Origin: Brevibacillus agri
GTDB taxonomy: Bacteria > Bacillota > Bacilli > Brevibacillales > Brevibacillaceae
Reading direction: 5' to 3'
DNA length: 64,000 nucleotides
NCBI RefSeq assembly: GCF_004117055.1
Contig: NZ_CP026363.1
Location: 3,805,001-3,869,000, forward strand
The translations under genes and the position numbers were made by a program. This document shows, one piece after another, positions 37,929 through 49,432 of this stretch (the stretch's first letter is position 1; each line of letters starts with the position of its first letter). Under the pieces are notes generated by a model. It saw only the letters and a program-made list of their open reading frames with translations. It was not told the DNA's origin and did no database searches.

Positions 37929-38687
37929 TCATCCTTTGCGATGCGATGAAGCTTTTCGTTCAAACTGGTAGGAAGCGGCGGCGAGCACGTATTGGCTTGC
38001 CGTTTCCGTGCGCAAAATGCGGGGGCCAAGCGACACTGTCAAAAATCCTTTGCTCTCCGCCTGGGCTACTTCCTCCGGGGAAAAGCCCCCTTCAGGGCCA
38101 ATCAGGACGAGCAGGGAATCGCCAGCCGACATCTGCTCCAGCACCTCATGAACGGTTGTACTGCCTTCCTTTTCATAGGCGATGGCCACATGCGTATAGG
38201 CTTGCCCTGCCGCAAGCGCCTCGCGAAACGAAACAGGTGCGAGCAGCTCAGGCAAAACGGCCCTGTGCGACTGCTCGGCTGCCTCCTTGACGATTTTGCG
38301 CCAGCGCTCCAGCTTTTTCGCTTCTTTTTTGGCGTCCAGTTTGACGATGGTCCGTTCAGAGGAAAACGGAAAAAAGGAGTACGCTCCGAGTTCCGTCCCC
38401 TTTTGCAAGATCCACTCCATCTTCTCGCCTTTTGGCATGCCTTGCCCAATGGTAACGCGGATCGGCAGTTCGCGCTCTTCCTGGAGCAGTTCGATCACTT
38501 CTGCCTGGACTTCCTTGGCAGACAAACTGACGAGCCTGGCTCGCGCCGATCTGCCCGCTCCGTCCGAGACGAGGATTTCGTCCCCGATCCGCGCTCGCAT
38601 CACGTTTACGATATGGTGAACATCGTCTCCGATAATCGTTAGCTCATGCTCATGAAAGAGATGTGGCTCGACAAAATATCGTTGCAT
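37929..38687 (-). CDS. rsmE: 16S rRNA (uracil(1498)-N(3))-methyltransferase RsmE
   Basis: 252 residues. SPOUT-class enzyme making m3U1498 in the decoding region of 16S rRNA. The N-terminal PUA-like domain is followed by a trefoil-knot core containing LIGPEGGFSPEEV and LGPRILRTETA (about 190-225). It follows prmA by 18 bases, as in Bacillus. Confidence 0.95.
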   Translation of the reverse strand: MQRYFVEPHLFHEHELTIIGDDVHHIVNVMRARIGDEILVSDGAGRSARARLVSLSAKEVQAEVIELLQEERELPIRVTIGQGMPKGEKMEWILQKGTELGAYSFFPFSSERTIVKLDAKKEAKKLERWRKIVKEAAEQSHRAVLPELLAPVSFREALAAGQAYTHVAIAYEKEGSTTVHEVLEQMSAGDSLLVLIGPEGGFSPEEVAQAESKGFLTVSLGPRILRTETASQYVLAAASYQFERKASSHRKG

Positions 38688-38705
38688 CTCGCCAACCTCA
38701 CTATT

Positions 38706-39647
38706 CTATCGTTTTTTTGCGACAATTGCTACCCAGTCGTCGATGAAAATGGTTTCCACGACTTCAAGCCCGGAAGCGACCAAAGCGGCTTTGACGTCCG
38801 CTTCCCGCGCCGCGATAATGCCGGATGCGATGAACGTGCCGCCTGGCTTCAGCACGCGGAATACATCGTCTGTGAAGCGCAAGATGACTTCCGCCAAAAT
38901 GTTGGCGACGATGACCTCCACCTGCTCCTCGATGCCATCCAGCAAGTTGTTCTGTCTGACGGTGATGTGCTCGCTCACGCCGTTCAGCTCGGTGTTGGCC
39001 TGGGCGGAGCGCACCGCCACCTCGTCCAAATCCATCGCAATCACGTCTTTGGCCCCCAGCTTGATCGCAGCAATGCTCAAAATCGCCGTTCCGGTTCCCA
39101 CGTCGTACACGCGATCGCCTTTTGTCAAATACTTTTCCAGCGCGCGCAAACAGAGAATCGTCGTCGGATGCGTCCCTGTCCCAAAAGCCATTCCCGGGTC
39201 CATCTCGATGATGATTTCTTCCGGGTGGCGCGGCTCATACTCTTCCCAGACAGGCTTGATCGTCATCCGGTCAGAGACGTGCACAGGCTTGTAATACTTT
39301 TTCCAGGCGTGGGCCCATTCGTCCTCGTGAACATCGTTTACGGCGATCGACGCCTTGCCGATGTCCAGGCCGTAGTCGGTCAGTTGCGCCAGTTGCTCTT
39401 TCAATTCTTCCACGACATCAATCAACTCGCTGCTGTCAACGGGCAAATACGCTTTGACGAATACGCCCTCGGCCGGAAAATCGTCAGGAGAGAGCTGGTA
39501 GATTTCGCCAAAGGGGGTATCCCACTCGCGATAGAGCACCTCCGGGTCTTCGATGACGACACCGTTAGCCCCCATTTCATAGAGAAGGCTGGACACCGCC
39601 TCCGTAGCCTCCGCTGTTGTATGGATACTGATTTCTGACCATTTCAC
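38706..39647 (-). CDS. prmA: Ribosomal protein L11 methyltransferase PrmA
   Basis: 313 residues from a GTG at 39647, which follows GGGGAGTGG and aligns with Bacillus PrmA (MKWSELSIHTT). It trimethylates ribosomal protein L11. An N-terminal recognition domain is joined to a Rossmann core with VYDVGTGTAILSIAAIKLGA as SAM motif I and NILAEVI as motif IV. An open frame upstream (to 39698) lacks a ribosome site. It follows dnaJ. Confidence 0.95.
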   Translation of the reverse strand: MKWSEISIHTTAEATEAVSSLLYEMGANGVVIEDPEVLYREWDTPFGEIYQLSPDDFPAEGVFVKAYLPVDSSELIDVVEELKEQLAQLTDYGLDIGKASIAVNDVHEDEWAHAWKKYYKPVHVSDRMTIKPVWEEYEPRHPEEIIIEMDPGMAFGTGTHPTTILCLRALEKYLTKGDRVYDVGTGTAILSIAAIKLGAKDVIAMDLDEVAVRSAQANTELNGVSEHITVRQNNLLDGIEEQVEVIVANILAEVILRFTDDVFRVLKPGGTFIASGIIAAREADVKAALVASGLEVVETIFIDDWVAIVAKKR

Positions 39648-39718
39648 GAATCTACCACTCCCCACTTTTGCTTTCCTGATGAACTTGTTTAACTGCAAGC
39701 GGACAAAACCGCGACCGA

Positions 39719-40852
39719 TTACTCGCCGCGGAATGCCCGTTTCATTTTTTCAAAAAAGCTTTCGTCTTCTCCGCCTGCGCCATGCTGTCCCGGCTTCTCT
39801 CCGGACAGTTCAGCCAACTCGCGCAGAAGCTCTTTTTGCCTGTCGCTGAGCTTCGTCGGCGTGATGACGCGCACTTTGACGTGCTGATCGCCACTGCCGT
39901 TGCCGCGCAGGTGCGGCACACCTTTTCCACGCAAGCGGAAGAAGGTTTCTGTCTGTGTTCCCGCCGGGATTTTCAGCTTCACGCGGCCATCCACGGTTGG
40001 CACCTCGATCTCGTCGCCGAGCGCCGCCTGTGCGTAAGTGAGCGGCACTTCGCAGTAAATATCGTTGCCTTCGCGCTCGAAAAACTCGTGGCTTTTCACG
40101 CGCAGCACGACGTACAAATCACCTGGAGGCCCTCCGTTGGCTCCCGGTTCCCCTTCGCCCGAGACGCGCAATTGCGCTCCGTCATCGACACCTGCCGGGA
40201 TGTTGAGATGAATTTTGCGGCGTATCTTGACGCGTCCACTGCCTCGGCACGTGGAGCATTTTTCTTTGAAAACTTTTCCTTTGCCTTCGCACGTGGAGCA
40301 GACGCGACGGTTGACGATGCGGCCAAACGGCGTGTTCGCTGCCACTTCCTGCTGCCCGGTACCGTGACAAGTTTTGCACGTCTCGACGCCTGTTCCCGGT
40401 TTGGCCCCGGAGCCGAGGCACGTATCGCACTCCGCTTCTTTCGGGATTTCCACATCGGTTTCTTTTCCAAAAATCGCGTCGATAAAATCAATGCTCAGGC
40501 CGAATTGCAGATCGGCCCCTTTGCGCGGCGCGTTCGGGTTCGCGCGTCTGCCGCCGCCACCGAAGAACATGTCAAAAATGTCTCCGAAGCCGCCCATGCC
40601 CGACGTGTCAAACCCTCCGCCGCCAAAGCCCTGATTCGGGTCCTGATGGCCGAAACGATCGTACTGCGCGCGTTTTTGCGGTTCAGACAGGACATCGTAA
40701 GCTTCCTTGACTTCCTTGAACTTTTCTTCCGCATCAGCGGCTTTATTTACATCCGGATGGTACTGGCGGGCAAGCTTCCGGTACGCTTTCTTGATTTCTT
40801 CCGCGTCCGCGTCCTTGGCTACTCCCAGAACCTCGTAGTAATCGCGTTTCAT
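39719..40852 (-). CDS. dnaJ: Chaperone protein DnaJ
   Basis: 377 residues. Co-chaperone that stimulates DnaK ATPase and delivers substrates. J-domain with HPD (about 33-35), a Gly/Phe-rich linker (about 75-100, [17 protein letters not shown]), four zinc repeats [24 protein letters not shown] and CSTCRGSG (about 145-210), then the C-terminal substrate domains. It lies 155 bases after dnaK, beyond a strong terminator, so its level is probably lower than DnaK. Confidence 0.97.
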   Translation of the reverse strand: MKRDYYEVLGVAKDADAEEIKKAYRKLARQYHPDVNKAADAEEKFKEVKEAYDVLSEPQKRAQYDRFGHQDPNQGFGGGGFDTSGMGGFGDIFDMFFGGGGRRANPNAPRKGADLQFGLSIDFIDAIFGKETDVEIPKEAECDTCLGSGAKPGTGVETCKTCHGTGQQEVAANTPFGRIVNRRVCSTCEGKGKVFKEKCSTCRGSGRVKIRRKIHLNIPAGVDDGAQLRVSGEGEPGANGGPPGDLYVVLRVKSHEFFEREGNDIYCEVPLTYAQAALGDEIEVPTVDGRVKLKIPAGTQTETFFRLRGKGVPHLRGNGSGDQHVKVRVITPTKLSDRQKELLRELAELSGEKPGQHGAGGEDESFFEKMKRAFRGE

Positions 40853-40906
40853 CTCCTAATATCACTCCCATGACAGTCAACTGTTATCATAGCATGTGAC
40901 AGACCC

Positions 40907-40945
40907 GAAAAAAAGTCAAAGTCAGCTTTTGCGTGACTTTGACTT
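40907..40945 (-). terminator. Strong terminator between dnaK and dnaJ
   Basis: On the minus strand AGTCAAAGTCA pairs perfectly with TGACTTTGACT around a nine-base loop, followed by a seven-T run. It should stop much of the transcript after dnaK. Confidence 0.88.
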
Positions 40946-40970
40946 CCATGGGGTCACATCGCGGGGAGCG

Positions 40971-40991
40971 AGGGGAGAATCGCTCTCCCCT
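40971..40991 (-). other. Hairpin directly after the dnaK stop
   Basis: AGGGGAGA and TCTCCCCT form a perfect eight-pair stem with a five-base loop and no T-tract. It starts 17 bases after the dnaK stop and may protect or mark the 3-prime end of dnaK RNA. Confidence 0.5.
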
Positions 40992-41007
40992 CCCGCTTCC
41001 TTCGTGA

Positions 41008-42861
<1,854 letters not shown>

Positions 42862-42888
42862 TCATCGAATGAATGGGTGAAATCAAGC

Positions 42889-43431
42889 TTACTTGTTCAC
42901 TTGAACCATCGCCGGACGAACGACGCGGTCCTTGAACATGTATCCTTTTTGCAGTTCGGCCACTACGACGCCCGAATCAAATTCAGGGTTCTGGGTCTGC
43001 ATGACAGCCTGATGAACGTGCGGGTCAAACGGCTTTCCTTGTGCCTCGATGGCGCTCAAGCCTTCTTTTTCGAAAACTTGCACCATCTGGCGGTACACCA
43101 TGTTGACTCCTTCCAAAAGCGATTCTACCGTCATGGATTCCTTGTCGGCAGCAAGCGCGCGCTCGAAGTTGTCGAGAACCGGCAGCAGCTCTTCCACGAT
43201 TTTCAGGGAAGCATACTTGGCCAGATCTTCCTGCTCCTTGCGCACACGGCGTCTCAGGTTATCCATGTCAGCCATGGCGCGCAGCATGCGGTTTTGATGT
43301 TCCTCCGCCTGCGCTTTCCACTGGGCTGCTTCCTGCTCCCAGTTCACCTCGGCCGTCTCTTGCTCTCCGGCTGCCTCATTGACTTGCTCTTCTGCGGCAG
43401 ACGGATCTTGGGTCATTTTTTCTTCGCTCAA
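42889..43431 (-). CDS. grpE: Nucleotide exchange factor GrpE
   Basis: 180 residues. Releases ADP from DnaK. An acidic disordered N-terminus (about 1-45) is followed by a long coiled coil (about 45-100, EHQNRMLRAMADMDNLRRRV) and a C-terminal beta domain ending GYMFKDRVVRPAMVQV, the family signature. It lies between hrcA and dnaK. Confidence 0.96.
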   Translation of the reverse strand: MSEEKMTQDPSAAEEQVNEAAGEQETAEVNWEQEAAQWKAQAEEHQNRMLRAMADMDNLRRRVRKEQEDLAKYASLKIVEELLPVLDNFERALAADKESMTVESLLEGVNMVYRQMVQVFEKEGLSAIEAQGKPFDPHVHQAVMQTQNPEFDSGVVVAELQKGYMFKDRVVRPAMVQVNK

Positions 43432-43493
43432 CGTCGATACCTCCTGGGGGCTCTTTTCCTGATTGGCAAAAAATCAGCGAAGCCGTCCTCCAT

Positions 43494-44519
43494 TTATTTC
43501 TCAAACTGCGAAGTCAGCATGCGCGATAAGCCTTCTGCCAAATAATTGAGTACGGAAATGACTTTGCCATATTCCATTCGCGTCGGGCCAAGTATTCCAA
43601 CCATCCCTGCCGGCTTGCCTCCAAGCGAGTAGGACGTGGTAATAATACTGCATTGCTTGATCGCGTCTAGCTGGTTTTCCTGACCGATGCGCACCGTAAG
43701 TCCCTCTCCCGGCATCCCGATCAAGTGCAAAAGCTGATCGTTTTGCTCCAGAAGCTCCAGAATGTCCTTGACCTTATCTACGTCGCGGAATTCCGGCTGG
43801 TTCATGATCTTGGTCGCACCGCGTAAGTAAACGCGCTCCTCTTCGTGTGTCAGCGACTTGTCGAGAATCTTCAGCATTTCCTCGTACTGCTCCGCATAGC
43901 GGCGCATCTCGCCCGATATTTCCTGATAGACGCGCTGTCTCAACTGCCACAGCGGCACATCGGTCAATTTGGCATTCAACAGGTTGACGAGGCGCTCGAT
44001 TTCGCTTACGCCAATGCCTTCGGGAAGATCGATCAGCTTGTTCTCCACACGCCCGGTATGCGTAACGACAATCGCAACCGCCTGTGTCTCGTTCAGAGGA
44101 ACGATTTGAATATGTTTTAACCGATGCTCAAAAATCTCCGGCCCCAGGACAATTGCCGTGTAATTGGTCAACTGGGAAAGAATTTGAGCCGTGTACTCTA
44201 CCACCTGTTCGGAATGGAGAATACGCTCGGCAAACAACTGTTTCAGTTTGCCCAATTCGGCCTCGCTCAAGTCCTGCGGCTGAATCAGATTGTCGACGTA
44301 AAAACGGTATCCTTTTGTAGAAGGAACTCGCCCTGCCGACGTGTGGGGCTGCTCCAAGTACCCCAGCTCTTCCAAGTCGGACATCTCGTTGCGAATGGTC
44401 GCCGAAGAAAACCCGATGTCCTCCCGTTTGGAAATCGTCCGGGAACCAACCGGTTCGGCAGAATGAATGTAATTATCGACAATCGCGTTCAAAATCAATT
44501 GTTGACGGTCAGATAACAT
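43494..44519 (-). CDS. hrcA: Heat-inducible transcription repressor HrcA
   Basis: 341 residues. Binds the CIRCE operator and represses the class I heat-shock genes, with GroE modulating its activity. The N-terminal winged helix (about 1-75, LSDRQQLILNAIVDNYIHSAEPVGSRTI in two parts) is followed by a GAF-like and dimerisation region with GGKPAGMVGILGPTRMEYGKVI near the end. It is first gene of the operon and so autoregulated through the CIRCE 69 bases upstream. Confidence 0.97.
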   Translation of the reverse strand: MLSDRQQLILNAIVDNYIHSAEPVGSRTISKREDIGFSSATIRNEMSDLEELGYLEQPHTSAGRVPSTKGYRFYVDNLIQPQDLSEAELGKLKQLFAERILHSEQVVEYTAQILSQLTNYTAIVLGPEIFEHRLKHIQIVPLNETQAVAIVVTHTGRVENKLIDLPEGIGVSEIERLVNLLNAKLTDVPLWQLRQRVYQEISGEMRRYAEQYEEMLKILDKSLTHEEERVYLRGATKIMNQPEFRDVDKVKDILELLEQNDQLLHLIGMPGEGLTVRIGQENQLDAIKQCSIITTSYSLGGKPAGMVGILGPTRMEYGKVISVLNYLAEGLSRMLTSQFEK

Positions 44520-44587
44520 GGATGTCGCTCGCCTCCCCGTTGAGCATGAAAAGAAAGATGTTGTCGCTCACTGTTTCGGAGCGTTTG

Positions 44588-44614
44588 TTAGCACTCATAC
44601 TTAACGAGTGCTAA
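44588..44614 (-). promoter_or_regulatory. CIRCE operator of the hrcA operon
   Basis: Perfect inverted repeat TTAGCACTC - 9 bases - GAGTGCTAA, identical to the CIRCE consensus, located between the promoter and the hrcA start. Confidence 0.98.
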
Positions 44615-44625
44615 ATCTATTTACT

Positions 44626-44654
44626 AAGGTATCAATAGTAGAAGGATTTGTCAA
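44626..44654 (-). promoter_or_regulatory. Likely sigma-A promoter of the hrcA operon
   Basis: TTGACA (44654-44649), a 17-base spacer and TACCTT (44631-44626) on the minus strand, immediately upstream of CIRCE. The -10 box is weak; a shifted pair with TTGATA (44636-44631) is the alternative. Confidence 0.45.
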
Positions 44655-44713
44655 CGGACTTGAGCGAGATACACGGTCAAAATCTCACATATTTCGCCAG
44701 CAATGCCCTGATT

Positions 44714-45856
44714 TTAGCGCAAAAAACGCGCGAATACCTCATTTCCGAGTGGAAGTCCCTGTTTGGTCAGCTTCAGACAGCCGTCTTGCTCTTCCAGCAT
44801 GCCTTTGGCAATCTCTTCTTCTATTATCGTCCCGAAAACGTCATGTGCAGACACGCCAAATCGCGAGGCGAACCCGGCCAGGTCGACCCCTTCCCGCAAG
44901 CGCAGCCCCAAAATCATCTGCTCCTCCATCGCATCTTCCTTCGGCACCGCAAACTGCTCGACGCGCGGCAAGCCTTCCTTGCATTTTTGCATGTAGATCG
45001 TAAGCGGCCCGGCGTTGACATGTCTTTGCCCGCACACGTAGCCGTGGGCACCCGCCCCCAACCCATAGTATTCACGATTGAGCCAATAGGTTTTATTATG
45101 TTTACTCGCAAAGCCCGGCTTCGCGAAATTGCTGATTTCGTACTGCGGATAGCCGTGGCGCTCCATCTCCTCGATCAGCACCATGTACATCGCAAGCTCC
45201 GTCTCTTCCGACGGGAGCGGCAACTGGTCTTTTTGATAGAGCGTGTGGAAAAGCGTATTTTCCTCGACCTTCAGGCTGTACGCGGAAAAGTGTGTCGTCC
45301 CCAGCTCGAAAGCCTTGTGCAGCGTCTCGCGAAAAATTTCCATCGTCTGGTCCGGCAGGCCGAACATCAAGTCAATGCTCACGTTTGCAAACCCGACTTG
45401 CTTCGCGTTCTCGATGCTACGGTACACGTCGTCCCGGTCGTGAATCCGCCCCAGCCGCTTCAACAGGGCATTGTCAAACGACTGCACGCCGAAGCTGAGC
45501 CGATTGACGCCAAGCTCGTGCATGATCCGCAGCTTTTCCACGTCGGTCGTCCCCGGATTGGCTTCCATCGTAAATTCGATGTCGTCCGTCCAGTATGCGC
45601 CGAGGTGAGTCTGGACGGTCTGCAAAAACTTTCGCATCTGGGCGTGGTCGAGAAACGTAGGCGTGCCTCCGCCGACGAAGATCGTCTTGACCTCCTGGAC
45701 TGGCTGCTCGCGAAACGTCAGCTCCATCTCCTTGTCCAAGGCGTCCAGGTAGTCCCAGACCAGTTGCGGGTTGTTCGTCACAAACGAGTTGAAATCGCAG
45801 TAATAGCATTTATTTGTGCAAAAGGGAATGTGGATGTACACCGATTGCGGCATCAT
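44714..45856 (-). CDS. hemW: Radical SAM heme chaperone HemW
   Basis: 380 residues from the ATG at 45856, 9 bases after AGGAGG. The radical-SAM cysteines are Cys13, Cys17 and Cys20 (CTNKCYYCDF). The residue after the third cysteine region is Phe and not Cys, which separates HemW from true coproporphyrinogen oxidase HemN. It probably inserts heme into respiratory enzymes. The C-terminal HemN-like domain is complete. It lies between lepA and hrcA, as in Bacillus. Confidence 0.93.
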   Translation of the reverse strand: MMPQSVYIHIPFCTNKCYYCDFNSFVTNNPQLVWDYLDALDKEMELTFREQPVQEVKTIFVGGGTPTFLDHAQMRKFLQTVQTHLGAYWTDDIEFTMEANPGTTDVEKLRIMHELGVNRLSFGVQSFDNALLKRLGRIHDRDDVYRSIENAKQVGFANVSIDLMFGLPDQTMEIFRETLHKAFELGTTHFSAYSLKVEENTLFHTLYQKDQLPLPSEETELAMYMVLIEEMERHGYPQYEISNFAKPGFASKHNKTYWLNREYYGLGAGAHGYVCGQRHVNAGPLTIYMQKCKEGLPRVEQFAVPKEDAMEEQMILGLRLREGVDLAGFASRFGVSAHDVFGTIIEEEIAKGMLEEQDGCLKLTKQGLPLGNEVFARFLR

Positions 45857-45931
45857 GACGCTTCCCCTCCTTCGTGTTTGAAATACAGGTGAAAAACCCG
45901 GTCGCGCCAGGCTGCGCGCTTGTCGACGAAT

Positions 45932-45958
45932 GGAAAAGACCTGACACAAGGTCAGGCC
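45932..45958 (-). terminator. lepA terminator
   Basis: On the minus strand GGCCTGAC pairs with GTCAGGTC (one G-U) around CTTGT, followed by TTTT. The hairpin begins at the last base of the lepA stop codon. Confidence 0.75.
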
Positions 45959-47775
45959 TACTTCTTATCATCCATGCGCAATACAGCCATAAACGCTTCT
46001 TGCGGCACCTCGACGGAGCCGACGGACTTCATGCGCTTCTTTCCTTCTTTTTGCTTTTCGAGCAGCTTGCGTTTCCGCGAAATGTCCCCGCCGTAGCACT
46101 TGGCGAGAACGTTTTTGCGCAGGGCGCTGATCGTTTCGCGAGCCACGACCTTGTGCCCGATGGCCGCCTGAATCGGCACCTCGAACTGCTGACGCGGAAT
46201 CAGCTCCTTGAGCTTTTCGCAAATGACTTTTCCGCGGGCATATGCCGTGTCCTTGTGCACGATAAACGACAAGGCGTCGACCATTTCGCCGTTCAGGAGG
46301 ATATCCATCTTCACCAGCTTGGACGGCTTGTAGCCTGCCAGTTCGTAGTCAAAAGAGGCGTATCCGCGCGTACCCGACTTCAACATGTCGAAGAAGTCGT
46401 AGACGATCTCGGAAAGCGGCATGTCGTATTTGAGCTGCACGCGGTTTTCCCCCATGTACTGCATGTCGAGGAACTCCCCGCGCTTGCCCTGGCAAAGCTG
46501 CATGACGTCGCCCACGTACTCTTTTGGCACCATGATGGTGGAGAGCACGTACGGCTCCTCGATCATTTCGATCTTTTGCGCTTCCGGCATTTTCGACGGG
46601 TTGTCGATCTCGAACACTTCCCCGTTTGTCCGGGTAATGCGGTAAATAACGCTCGGAGCCGTCGTAATCAGGTTGATGTTGAACTCGCGCTCGATGCGCT
46701 CCTGGATGATCTCCATGTGCAAAAGTCCCAGGAAGCCGCAACGGAAGCCAAAGCCAAGCGCTTGCGACGTCTCCGGCTCGAATTGCAGCGACGCGTCGTT
46801 GAGCTGCAGCTTTTCCAATGCTTCGCGCAGGTCGTTGTACTCGTTCGTCTCGATCGGGTACAGGCCGCAGAATACCATCGGGTTGATCTTGCGGTAGCCT
46901 GGCAGCGGCTCGGCAGCAGGACGGGCCGCATCGGTAATCGTATCCCCGACGCGCGTGTCGCCAACGGTTTTGATCGAAGCAGCCACGTAGCCTACGTCGC
47001 CGACAGTCAGCTCTTCCACTTGCGTCTGGCGCGGCGTCGAGGTACCGATTTCCGTCACCTCGAACGACTTGCCGGTCGCCATCATTTTGATTTTCATGCC
47101 TTTTCTAAGCGTACCGTTGATGACGCGGATCGAAGCGATAACCCCTCTGTACGCGTCAAAATACGAGTCGAAAATCAGTGCCTGCAGCGGCGCGTCCGGA
47201 TCTCCCTCTGGAGCCGGCACCTTTTGCACGACCGCTTCCAGCACTTCCTTGATCCCGATGCCTGCTTTGGCAGAGGTGAGCACCGCTTCGCTGGCATCCA
47301 GCCCGATGACGTCCTCTACCTCTTGCTTCACGCGCTCAGGCTCCGCGCTTGGCAGGTCGATCTTGTTGATGACCGGAATGATCTCCAGATTGCTGTCCAG
47401 CGCCAAATAGACGTTGGCAAGCGTCTGGGCTTCGATCCCCTGAGCGGCGTCCACGACGAGAATCGCTCCTTCACAGGCAGCCAGGCTGCGGGAAACCTCG
47501 TACGTAAAGTCTACGTGTCCAGGTGTGTCGATCAGGTGGAGAATGTATTCCTCTCCGTCCTCTGCTTTATAGTTCAAACGCACGGCATTCAGCTTGATTG
47601 TAATCCCGCGCTCTTTTTCCAGCTCCATCGTATCCAGAAACTGGGCTTCCATCTCACGTGCAGTCAACGCTCCGGTCAGTTCCAAAATCCGGTCTGCCAG
47701 CGTCGACTTTCCATGGTCAATGTGGGCGATGATGGAAAAATTTCGAATCCTTTTTTGTCTTTCACGGCGATCCAT
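45958..47775 (-). CDS. lepA: Elongation factor 4 (LepA)
   Basis: 605 residues from the ATG at 47775 ([16 protein letters not shown]). A GTG at 47796 is also possible but lies before the GGAGGG site. Ribosome-associated GTPase with a back-translocation or initiation-quality role. G1 is AHIDHGKST, followed by DTPGHVDF and NKIDLPSA. Domains II, III, V and the LepA-specific C-terminal domain (about 490-600, ending [14 protein letters not shown]) are present. Confidence 0.97.
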   Translation of the reverse strand: MDRRERQKRIRNFSIIAHIDHGKSTLADRILELTGALTAREMEAQFLDTMELEKERGITIKLNAVRLNYKAEDGEEYILHLIDTPGHVDFTYEVSRSLAACEGAILVVDAAQGIEAQTLANVYLALDSNLEIIPVINKIDLPSAEPERVKQEVEDVIGLDASEAVLTSAKAGIGIKEVLEAVVQKVPAPEGDPDAPLQALIFDSYFDAYRGVIASIRVINGTLRKGMKIKMMATGKSFEVTEIGTSTPRQTQVEELTVGDVGYVAASIKTVGDTRVGDTITDAARPAAEPLPGYRKINPMVFCGLYPIETNEYNDLREALEKLQLNDASLQFEPETSQALGFGFRCGFLGLLHMEIIQERIEREFNINLITTAPSVIYRITRTNGEVFEIDNPSKMPEAQKIEMIEEPYVLSTIMVPKEYVGDVMQLCQGKRGEFLDMQYMGENRVQLKYDMPLSEIVYDFFDMLKSGTRGYASFDYELAGYKPSKLVKMDILLNGEMVDALSFIVHKDTAYARGKVICEKLKELIPRQQFEVPIQAAIGHKVVARETISALRKNVLAKCYGGDISRKRKLLEKQKEGKKRMKSVGSVEVPQEAFMAVLRMDDKK

Positions 47776-47848
47776 GTGCTGTTCGTTCCCTCCCACGCGA
47801 ATCCATTCAAACGTACAGATTGCGCCTCGAAAAAATACACTAACGGTA

Positions 47849-47878
47849 ATTATAACAAACGCTTGATATAAAGAGCAA
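47849..47878 (-). promoter_or_regulatory. Sigma-A promoter of lepA
   Basis: TTGCTC (47878-47873), an 18-base spacer and a perfect TATAAT (47854-47849) on the minus strand, 75 bases before lepA. Confidence 0.6.
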
Positions 47879-47963
47879 CCAAAGAGAATACGGCGCTTGT
47901 CACGTTTTTGCTCGTCACCAAAACTTTCTTTTTATGATAAAGTGATGGAAAAAGGAGATTGGC

Positions 47964-48440
47964 ATGCAAAAGCAACGCGTGTATTCGGAGCAAATCGACT
48001 GTCTGGGCTGCCGTTTGGCCCTTTCTCTGGCGCCCGCCCACGTCGTCTATGAAAACGAGTGGGTGACGTGTCTGCTCGATATCGAGCCTTTTTCGGAGGG
48101 ACACACGCTGATTCTCCCCAAGCAGCACCTCGTCGAATGGACAGATTTGGATGCGCGCACGATGCAAAACGTTACGGAAGCGGCGACTCTCCTCTCCCGT
48201 GTCTTGCGCCGTGTGTATAAGCCTGACGGGATTACGCTCTGTCAAAACGGCGGAGCTTTCAACGAGCTGACCCATTTTCACCTGCATGTCATTCCTCGCT
48301 TCCACGGCGACGGCTTCGCCTGGAGCGAGCCGCAGCACGAGCACGGAGCCGCGGCTCGCCTGCCGCAGACACGCAAGCTTCTGGCCGATGCGCTACAAGC
48401 GAGAAGCGACAAAGAGCAACTACAACGAAACGGAGACTGA
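47964..48440 (+). CDS. HIT family protein
   Basis: 158 residues. HIT triad HFHLH at 104-108 and LCQNGGAFNELTHFHLHVIPR as the core. CLGC near the N-terminus (residues 3-6 of IDCLGC) resembles the zinc-binding pair of longer HIT hydrolases. The C-terminal 40 residues are a charged helix. Substrate unknown, probably a nucleoside polyphosphate or phosphoramidate. Followed by a GNAT gene after 6 bases; the ATG has AAAGGAG upstream. Confidence 0.92.
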   Translation: MQKQRVYSEQIDCLGCRLALSLAPAHVVYENEWVTCLLDIEPFSEGHTLILPKQHLVEWTDLDARTMQNVTEAATLLSRVLRRVYKPDGITLCQNGGAFNELTHFHLHVIPRFHGDGFAWSEPQHEHGAAARLPQTRKLLADALQARSDKEQLQRNGD

Positions 48441-48446
48441 TCCAAC

Positions 48447-49313
48447 GTGAAAAGCACGACCCACCGCCTGCACAGCTTGTCTGTCGCAGACATTCCCGAT
48501 CTGATGGCGCTGTCCGACTCAGTGGGCTGGGACTATGACGAAGCGGAAATCCGCACGATTTTGTCTATCGGTAAAGTATTCGGGCACAAGGATGACGGCG
48601 ACCGGGTCGTCTCGTCTGCGGCGATCATCGCCTATGAAGACAGACTGGCTACGGTCGGCATGGTGATCGTGCATGAATCGTGCCGCGGCCGCGGATACGG
48701 GCGCGACCTGATGCAAGCCTGTCTGGCTGCGGTGCCGGGCGATACGACCATCATGCTCATCGCTACAGCCGACGGGGAGCCGCTCTACAAAAGCCTCGGC
48801 TTTGCCACCGTCGAGCGCATCCACAAGTTTGTGCGCCCGGGCGGCAAGCTCGCAGCACCGCCGCTCCCTCCAACAGCGACGTATCAGATCGTCCCGATGA
48901 GCGAAGCGGACTTCGCAAGCGTCGCCTTGCTGGACCAGCAGGCACTCGGCAGCCGCCGCGAGCATTTTCTGCAAGCACGCATGCGGCAAGCAGCAACCTG
49001 TCTGGTAGCGAAAACCGAATCCGGCACGATCGTCGGCTACGGCTTTGCCATCCAAGGGCCAGTCAACCTGATCGCCGGGCCGATTGTCGCGCTGGATGCC
49101 GACATGGCGATCCAGTTGCTGGGCAAGCTCACGGAAAACCATCCGGGCCAGGTGCGCATCGACGTACCGGATGGACAGCCTGCCTTCCTTGCTTTTTTGG
49201 AGCAAAACGGCTTCCAAAAGGCGTCCCACCCGCCTGTCATGGTCGCGAATGCAGATCGCTTGCCGCCCCGGGCCGGCACGTACTTCGCCATCGGCGCGCA
49301 AATATACGGCTGA
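48447..49313 (+). CDS. GNAT N-acetyltransferase with two GNAT-type halves
   Basis: 288 residues from a GTG. The first half (about 1-140) has the acetyl-CoA loop ESCRGRGYGRDLMQACL and LIATADGEPLYKSLGFATVERI, typical of GNAT. The second half (about 145-285) resembles a degenerate GNAT fold with FLAFLEQNGFQKASHPPVMV. The substrate cannot be predicted. It is cotranscribed with the HIT gene and ends at a strong terminator. Confidence 0.88.
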   Translation: MKSTTHRLHSLSVADIPDLMALSDSVGWDYDEAEIRTILSIGKVFGHKDDGDRVVSSAAIIAYEDRLATVGMVIVHESCRGRGYGRDLMQACLAAVPGDTTIMLIATADGEPLYKSLGFATVERIHKFVRPGGKLAAPPLPPTATYQIVPMSEADFASVALLDQQALGSRREHFLQARMRQAATCLVAKTESGTIVGYGFAIQGPVNLIAGPIVALDADMAIQLLGKLTENHPGQVRIDVPDGQPAFLAFLEQNGFQKASHPPVMVANADRLPPRAGTYFAIGAQIYG

Positions 49314-49359
49314 GTGCTGTGGGCAAGCACATGCCTCGCCAATTACCTTGCAGCAACGA

Positions 49360-49407
49360 ACAACCGGACCTTTTCCTCGTGACGGGAAAAGTCCGGTTGT
49401 TTTTTTG
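49360..49407 (+). terminator. Terminator after the HIT-GNAT pair
   Basis: ACAACCGGACCTTTTCC pairs with GGGAAAAGTCCGGTTGT across a short loop, followed by seven T (49401-49407). Confidence 0.92.
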
Positions 49408-49432
49408 AGAACGCCACGCCGACAGCCGTGCG

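Noticed and set aside
45874..47871. 665-codon plus-strand open frame opposite lepA
   Set aside because: Shadow of lepA; no domain or ribosome site.
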